DNA of 10,150 nt, from assembly GCA_937900465.1 (NCBI GenBank), contig CALCEJ010000065.1, positions 1 through 10,150 on the forward strand. The letters run 5' to 3'. The notes beneath the pieces were generated by a model. The model saw only the letters and a program-made list of their open reading frames with translations. It was not told the origin of the DNA and ran no database searches. Of the stretch, positions 6,130 through 10,150 are shown piece after piece (positions within the stretch are counted from its first letter, which is position 1; each line of letters begins with the position of its first letter). The DNA comes from an uncultured Bacteroidales bacterium (GTDB lineage Bacteria > Bacteroidota > Bacteroidia > Bacteroidales > UBA932). The position numbers and the translations under genes were made by a program.

Positions 6130-6320
6130 GCCGTCAGGCGATCCTAGCTGAAATCAACGCGTAAAAACGTTCCGGGTTCTCTCGGATCAGTGATGACGGG
6201 CCCTTTATTACCCCTACGGGGGGATTCTTCCTTATGGAAGGACGTGGGATATCAGTAACTGAACGGACCCCAAATCTTATTCATTAAGATTTTCTGTCAA
6301 AGATGCTGACGGCTTTTTTT
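6130..6320 (+). ncRNA. ssrS: Probable 6S RNA (ssrS)
   Basis: The 230-base gap between zapA and rny holds a structured RNA of about 185-190 nt. The ends pair: GCCGTCAG (6130-6137) with CTGACGGC (6306-6313), extended by ATC (6141-6143) with GAT (6302-6304) and GAAATC (6150-6155) with GATTTT (6288-6293). Then comes a large bubble of about 18 and 17 unpaired bases (6156-6173 and 6271-6287). An inner arm follows: GGGTTC (6174-6179) with GGACCC (6265-6270, one G-U), TCAGT (6187-6191) with ACTGA (6258-6262), and apical hairpins CCCC-TAC-GGGG and CTTCC-TTAT-GGAAG. Closed ends, central bubble and length are the marks of 6S RNA, which mimics an open promoter and binds RNA polymerase holoenzyme. Location right behind zapA is also where ssrS lies in E. 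coli. No promoter of its own is visible, so it may be processed from the zapA transcript. The alternative is a cis-acting leader of rny. The fold was drawn by hand. Confidence 0.65.
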
Positions 6321-6321
6321 T
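6294..6321 (+). terminator. Intrinsic terminator ending the zapA/6S RNA transcript
   Basis: CTGTCA (6294-6299) can pair with TGACGG (6307-6312; one G-U) around a 7-base loop, followed directly by C and a run of eight T (6314-6321). This is a standard Rho-independent terminator on the plus strand. The same 3' arm is also the partner of the 5' end of the RNA (6131-6136), so after release the RNA could refold into the closed-end 6S form. It separates zapA from rny. Confidence 0.7.
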
Positions 6322-6346
6322 CAAGGACACAACATTCAAATATATA

Positions 6347-6354
6347 TATTTTTC
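6347..6354 (+). promoter_or_regulatory. rny: Weak candidate -7 box of rny
   Basis: TATTTTTC differs from TAnnTTTG only in the last base and lies just after the terminator. A transcript would start near 6359-6362, at or just before the ATG at 6363. No -33 TTTG at normal spacing is present; a TTTC at 6319-6322 is 24 bases away. Something must drive rny after the terminator, either this site or read-through, but the sequence evidence is thin. Confidence 0.3.
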
Positions 6355-6362
6355 GTAGTACT

Positions 6363-7910
6363 ATGACTATGGACTTAGTAAGTATTATTATCGGTTTTGT
6401 CGCCGGAGCGGCAGTGGCGTTGGCGCTATACATATTTATCCGAAGGCGGATCCTCAAGGGGAAGCAGGATGAGATTATCCAGAAAGCTGAAGTTGAAGCG
6501 GAGAAGATCAGGAACGAAAAGATTCTCCAGGCAAAGGAAAAGTTCCTGAATCTCAAAGCGGAGCACGAGCAGGTGATCAGCGAGAAAAACGCCCAGATCC
6601 GGGAGGCCGAAAGCCGCGTAAGACAGAAGGAGAATACCCTCAATCAGAAGCTGTCTGAAGTGGACCGGAAACGTCAGGAAGTGGAGAACATCAAATCCTC
6701 CGTCAAAGGCCAGCAGGATGCTTATCAGCGTAAGAGCGAAGAACTTGACAGGCGGATGGGAGAACTCAACCGCCAGATTGAGAATATCGCCGGAATGAGC
6801 GCTGCAGACGCAAAGAACCTCCTTATGGAGAATATGAAGGCAGAGGCCCGTTCAGAGGCCCAGGCCTACATCAACGACACTATCGACGAAGCCCGTCTGA
6901 ACGCCGCGAAGGAAGCGAAGCGTATTGTCATCAACACAATCCAGCGCACGGCAACTGAGACCGCCATCGAGAATGCGGTAACGACCTTCCCTATCGACAA
7001 TGACGAAATAAAGGGAAGGATCATCGGCCGTGAAGGACGTAATATCCGGGCACTGGAAGCAGCAACTGGCGTTGAAATCGTCGTTGACGATACTCCGGAT
7101 GCAATCCTTCTTTCTGCGTTCGACCCTGTCCGCCGTGAGGTCGCCCGCCTTGCCCTGCATCAGCTTGTCCTGGACGGCAGGATTCACCCTGCACGCATCG
7201 AGGAAGTCGTCACAAAGGTCCAGAAACAGCTCGAAGAAGAGATTCTCGAAACCGGAAAACGGACCTGCATCGACCTTGGAATCCACGGTATGTCAATGGA
7301 ACTGGTCCGGCTGATAGGTCGCATGAAATACCGTTCATCCTATGGACAGAACCTTTTGCAGCACTCCCGTGAGGTGGCTAACATCTGTGCTATTATGGCG
7401 TCGGAGCTTGGTCTTAACCCGAAGATTGCAAAACGCGCCGGCCTTCTCCACGATATCGGTAAGGTCTCCGAGGACGATCCTGATCTCCCCCACGCCCTTC
7501 TTGGTATGAAGCTCGCGGAGCAGTATAAGGAAAAGCCCGAAATTTGCAATGCAATCGGTTCTCACCACGAAGAAATTGAGATGACATCGCTCTACTCCCC
7601 TATCGTCCTTGTCGGTGACGCTATTTCCGGTGCGCGTCCCGGTGCCCGGCGCGAAGTCATCGAATCCTACATTAAGCGCCTCAAGGGTATGGAAGACCTT
7701 GCTGCTTCTTACCCCGGCGTCACAAAATCCTACGCTATCCAGGCCGGACGCGAGCTTCGTGTCATCGTCGGCGCTGATGAAATCACAGACGGTGAGGCTG
7801 AAGAGCTCTCCGGAACAATTGCAAAACGTATCCAGGACGAGATGACATATCCCGGCCAGGTCAAAATCACAGTTATCCGGGAAACCCGGTCTGTAGCCTA
7901 TGCGAAGTAA
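6363..7910 (+). CDS. rny: Ribonuclease Y (membrane-anchored endoribonuclease)
   Basis: RNase Y initiates mRNA turnover and processing by endonucleolytic cleavage at the inner face of the membrane. From the ATG at 6363 it has 515 residues. A single N-terminal membrane anchor (about 5-26) is followed by a basic stop-transfer FIRRR and a long charged coiled coil (about 30-200). A KH RNA-binding domain comes next, with the GRIIGREGRN loop at 218-227, then an HD phosphohydrolase domain with H334, the metal-binding LLHDIGK motif (H363, D364) and GSHHEE (399-404). All key residues are present and length fits the family (about 510-520). Upstream in-frame ATG at 6303 is rejected because it lies within the 6S-like RNA and its terminator; ATG at 6369 (MDLVS) is equally possible. 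No Shine-Dalgarno is seen. The last codons overlap the dsbD-like gene by 11 bases, so the two are cotranscribed. Confidence 0.96.
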   Translation: MTMDLVSIIIGFVAGAAVALALYIFIRRRILKGKQDEIIQKAEVEAEKIRNEKILQAKEKFLNLKAEHEQVISEKNAQIREAESRVRQKENTLNQKLSEVDRKRQEVENIKSSVKGQQDAYQRKSEELDRRMGELNRQIENIAGMSAADAKNLLMENMKAEARSEAQAYINDTIDEARLNAAKEAKRIVINTIQRTATETAIENAVTTFPIDNDEIKGRIIGREGRNIRALEAATGVEIVVDDTPDAILLSAFDPVRREVARLALHQLVLDGRIHPARIEEVVTKVQKQLEEEILETGKRTCIDLGIHGMSMELVRLIGRMKYRSSYGQNLLQHSREVANICAIMASELGLNPKIAKRAGLLHDIGKVSEDDPDLPHALLGMKLAEQYKEKPEICNAIGSHHEEIEMTSLYSPIVLVGDAISGARPGARREVIESYIKRLKGMEDLAASYPGVTKSYAIQAGRELRVIVGADEITDGEAEELSGTIAKRIQDEMTYPGQVKITVIRETRSVAYAK

Positions 7911-9795
7911 ATTGATACTTTCGGCGGCGGCGGTTCTTTTTGGAGCCGCCGTTTTTGCCCAAGCTCCTTCCGACGGGCCTTCAGCCCGTTGGAAAGTATC
8001 CGTGGAAGAGACAGGGGACGGCGGTTCAAAGATAGTCTATACCGCGACAATAAGCCCCGGACTCCATATCTATGGGCTTAATCCCGAAATCGGAAACCCC
8101 GTGGAAGTGGAGTATTCGGAAGCGGATCTCTCCTTCCTCGACGGTCCTTTGGAGGAAGAGTCTGAGCCTGAAATCTATAAGGATGACAGGGTATTTTTCA
8201 AAAAAGCTGTTTTCAGCCAGAAGATCAACTCCAATGCTCCGTCGACCGTAAGTGGAACAATCACGTGGCAGGCCTGTGAAGACGAATCCTGCTATCCTCC
8301 CGAGGATCAGGAATTCAAGGTAATAGTTTCTTCCCCCGCAACTGCAGTACCTGAAAGTGTTCCGGCTTCGGAGAAATCCGGCAAGGGAATATGGGCCCTT
8401 ATCCTGGAAGCGATACTGTGGGGATTTGCGATGCTTCTTACCCCGTGCGTATTCCCTATGGTCCCTATGACGGTGTCTTTCTTCCTGAAAGGCTCCGGCT
8501 CCCCGGCCAAAGGGCGTTTCAACGCCTTTATGTATGGGTTTTTCATCGTTCTGCTCTACACGGTCCCTATCTGCATTATCATTGGTCTGACGTGGATCGT
8601 GGGCGGCGAAACCGTTACTGCGGACATTTTCAACTGGCTTGCGACCCACTGGCTCCCGAACATCATTTTCTTCATCGTATTTATGGTGTTCGCACTGTCC
8701 TTTTTCGGCGCATTTGAGATTACTCTCCCCTCCTCTTGGCAGAATGCCAGCGATTCAAAGACGGGAAAGAAGGGCTTAGGTGGTGTCTTCTTTATGGCGC
8801 TTACGCTCGTTCTCGTGTCATTCTCCTGCACGGGTCCGATCGTTGGTACTGTCCTTATCCAGTCAACCCAGGGTGAGATATGGACCCCGATGGTGACGAT
8901 GCTTGCGTTCTCTGTGGCTTTTGCGCTTCCGTTCACTCTCCTTGCGCTGTTCCCTTCGCTGCTGAAGAATATGAAAAGCGGAGGCTGGCTTTCCAGAGTC
9001 AAGGCCGTTCTCGGGTTTATCGAGCTTGCGCTTGGTCTTAAATTCCTCTCCGTCGCGGACCAGACATATCACTGGGGAATTCTCGACCGTCCGGTTTATC
9101 TTGCGCTCTGGATTGCGATATTTACGCTTCTTGCCCTGTATCTTCTGGGCGTTTTCCGCTTCAAGCAGGACGAGGACGAAGGCCACGTCAGCATAGTAAG
9201 GCTGATCCTTGCTACCGGAGTCCTTGCATTTGTGATTTACCTTGTCCCCGGTATGTTCGGCGCTCCGCTAAAGGCCATATCCGGCTATCTTCCCCCGATG
9301 GAGACTCAGGATTTCGTCCTCGGAGCTAATGCAAAGCCCATCGAAGCGAACCCGTCGCCCGGGAAGGACATCAAGCTTCCTCTTAACCTCCAGGGCTATC
9401 TCTCTGTTGATGAGGGCCTGGAGGAGGCTAAAAGGACCGGAAAGCCCGTGTTTCTCGATATTACCGGCCACGGCTGTGTCAACTGCCGCGAAATGGAAGC
9501 GCGCGTCTGGAGCGATCCGGAGGTTCTCAGCCGGCTGAAGGACGACTTCGTGTTTGTCGCCCTTTACAATGACGACAAAACCCGCCTTCCGGAGGACCAG
9601 TGGGTCAGAACAGAAAGCGGGAAAGTCCTTAAAGATGTAGGAAGGGTTAACTCTTACATCGCAAGGACGCGGTTCGGAGTCAACGCCCAGCCAAACTATT
9701 TCATCCTCTCACCAGAGGGAGAAATACTTGCCGGCCCAAGGGGTTACAACCTTGACATACCCGGCTTTATCGAATTCCTCGACAGCGCGAAATAG
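7900..9795 (+). CDS. dsbD: Thiol:disulfide interchange protein DsbD (full three-domain form)
   Basis: DsbD carries electrons from cytosolic thioredoxin across the inner membrane to periplasmic thiol partners for disulfide correction and cytochrome maturation. The 631-residue product has a signal peptide (cleavage near 20, after FAQA-type residues). The N-terminal alpha-type domain has the redox pair C126/C131 (CEDESC). Roughly eight membrane segments lie between 165 and 452, with the two buried redox cysteines in TPCVFPMVP (C183) and SFSCTGP (C310). A C-terminal periplasmic thioredoxin domain follows, with CVNC (C526, C529) and the cis-proline P598 (AQPNY). All six cysteines of the relay are present. 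The ATG lies inside the final rny codons (11-base overlap) with no Shine-Dalgarno, so translation is probably coupled to rny. Length is a little above E. coli DsbD (565). The stop is 3 bases from the stop of the convergent gene, with no clear terminator between them. Confidence 0.95.
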   Translation: MRSKLILSAAAVLFGAAVFAQAPSDGPSARWKVSVEETGDGGSKIVYTATISPGLHIYGLNPEIGNPVEVEYSEADLSFLDGPLEEESEPEIYKDDRVFFKKAVFSQKINSNAPSTVSGTITWQACEDESCYPPEDQEFKVIVSSPATAVPESVPASEKSGKGIWALILEAILWGFAMLLTPCVFPMVPMTVSFFLKGSGSPAKGRFNAFMYGFFIVLLYTVPICIIIGLTWIVGGETVTADIFNWLATHWLPNIIFFIVFMVFALSFFGAFEITLPSSWQNASDSKTGKKGLGGVFFMALTLVLVSFSCTGPIVGTVLIQSTQGEIWTPMVTMLAFSVAFALPFTLLALFPSLLKNMKSGGWLSRVKAVLGFIELALGLKFLSVADQTYHWGILDRPVYLALWIAIFTLLALYLLGVFRFKQDEDEGHVSIVRLILATGVLAFVIYLVPGMFGAPLKAISGYLPPMETQDFVLGANAKPIEANPSPGKDIKLPLNLQGYLSVDEGLEEAKRTGKPVFLDITGHGCVNCREMEARVWSDPEVLSRLKDDFVFVALYNDDKTRLPEDQWVRTESGKVLKDVGRVNSYIARTRFGVNAQPNYFILSPEGEILAGPRGYNLDIPGFIEFLDSAK

Positions 9796-9798
9796 CGC

Positions 9799-10150
9799 TT
9801 AGAGCGCCTCCAGAAGTAGTTTTTCCATCACCTCATAGCCCTCCGCTATGGGGTGGATTCCGTCTTTGGAATATGCCGGATTCAGGGAACGGCCGTCAGA
9901 AGCAACCATAGGCGTCCAATAATCTACATATTTGATATGGTTAGCCTTGGCGTAAGCCTCGAGGCGCTTGTTAAGGGAGGCTACCTTTTCTGCGGAATCC
10001 TTCACCTCGGGGCGCCAGGGGAATGCGCCTGCAGGAAGAAGCGAACAAAGGATTACCTTAATCTTATGGGCCTTTGCAAGTTCCACCATAGACACGATAT
10101 TCCCGAAGGTGTAATCCTCATTGTAGTCACCCTGGTTAAGGGCGATATCG
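9799..10150 (-). CDS. C-terminal part of an SGNH/GDSL-type hydrolase (5' end beyond window)
   Basis: The minus strand is open from the right edge to the TAA at 9799, giving 116 residues of a gene whose start lies outside. At the edge the protein reads DIALNQGDYNEDYTFGNI; this fits the family block III (GxND followed by a helix), with the Asn of that motif just off the window. The middle has a strand-like KIKVILCSLLPAG, and near the end DGIHPIAEGYEVM supplies the Asp-x-x-His of block V, the catalytic acid and base of these serine esterases. The family includes lysophospholipases, rhamnogalacturonan and acetylxylan esterases and platelet-activating-factor-acetylhydrolase-like enzymes; substrate cannot be told from this piece. 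It converges on dsbD with only 3 bases between stop codons. A GTG codon at 10095 is internal, not the start, because the frame stays open with family-like sequence upstream. Confidence 0.88.
   Translation of the reverse strand, partial: DIALNQGDYNEDYTFGNIVSMVELAKAHKIKVILCSLLPAGAFPWRPEVKDSAEKVASLNKRLEAYAKANHIKYVDYWTPMVASDGRSLNPAYSKDGIHPIAEGYEVMEKLLLEAL

Noticed and set aside
6272..6292. AT-rich hairpin AAATCTTA/TAAGATTT as the terminator of zapA
   Set aside because: It is an 8-bp A/T-rich stem followed by only a short T run, and a better terminator with eight T follows at 6294-6321. It may form transiently or as a small hairpin in the bubble strand of the 6S-like RNA.
6303..6362. Extended N-terminus of RNase Y from the ATG at 6303
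   Set aside because: It would be encoded in the closing stem and T-tract of the upstream RNA, and the added residues precede the normal membrane-anchor start.
8026..8649. Minus-strand open frame of 207 codons inside dsbD
   Set aside because: Antisense shadow of a well-supported gene; the sequence is rich in Arg/His as expected for a reversed membrane-protein frame.
10093..10095. GTG at 10095 as start of the SGNH-type gene
   Set aside because: The frame remains open to the window edge and the upstream residues fit the family's block III, so the gene begins outside the window.
1..10150. CRISPR arrays, insertion sequences, tRNA genes, prophage or defence genes
   Set aside because: I looked for regularly spaced repeats, terminal inverted repeats with transposase motifs, cloverleaf patterns and defence domains and found none; the content is housekeeping.

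Overview
The window looks like core chromosome of a member of the Bacteroidota, most likely Bacteroidales. Three things point that way. The protein families have Bacteroidota-type sequences (a long YidC with a Bacteroidales-style N-terminal region, a five-repeat DUF349 protein, an RNase Y of about 515 residues). The promoters match the Bacteroidota consensus TTTG-N19/20-TAnnTTTG rather than -35/-10 boxes. Several genes have little or no Shine-Dalgarno sequence. Base composition is near 50% GC inside genes, with AT-rich spacers. Genus is not determinable by eye. I see no insertion sequence, prophage, CRISPR array, tRNA or rRNA.

Left half (1-5258), all on the minus strand. Reading in the direction of transcription: trmD (tRNA m1G37 methyltransferase) comes first, with its own -7 box almost touching its start codon. 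A strong promoter at 4559-4528 then drives a tight three-gene operon: a five-repeat DUF349 protein, yidC (membrane protein insertase) and a YggS-family PLP-binding protein, with gaps of only 6 and 3 bases. Beyond yggS, the left edge cuts a small lipoprotein-type gene after 45 codons; it starts on the minus strand at 137 and has its own -7 box.

Divergent control region (5259-5570). It carries the trmD -7 box on the minus strand and two good plus-strand promoters. The first is about 180 bases upstream of the next gene and is followed by a perfect 12-bp GC-rich hairpin, so it makes either a long leader or a small RNA. The second sits just in front of the next gene.

Right half (5571-9795), plus strand. 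A short coiled-coil protein is followed after one base by zapA (FtsZ-ring regulator). Next is a structured non-coding RNA that I read as 6S RNA (ssrS), because it lies directly behind zapA, has paired ends, a large central bubble, a length of about 185 nt and a U-tract at its end. RNase Y (rny) follows, and its last codons overlap the start of a dsbD-type thiol:disulfide interchange gene by 11 bases. At the right edge a convergent SGNH/GDSL-type hydrolase (3' part only) ends 3 bases from the dsbD stop.

Functionally the window groups envelope biogenesis (YidC, DsbD, lipoprotein, SGNH hydrolase), cell division (ZapA and the coiled-coil protein), and RNA metabolism or global transcription control (TrmD, RNase Y, 6S RNA). 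Most of it is housekeeping. The parts that merit a second look are the non-coding ones: the 6S-like RNA with competing helices before rny, and the promoter-plus-hairpin unit before the coiled-coil gene.
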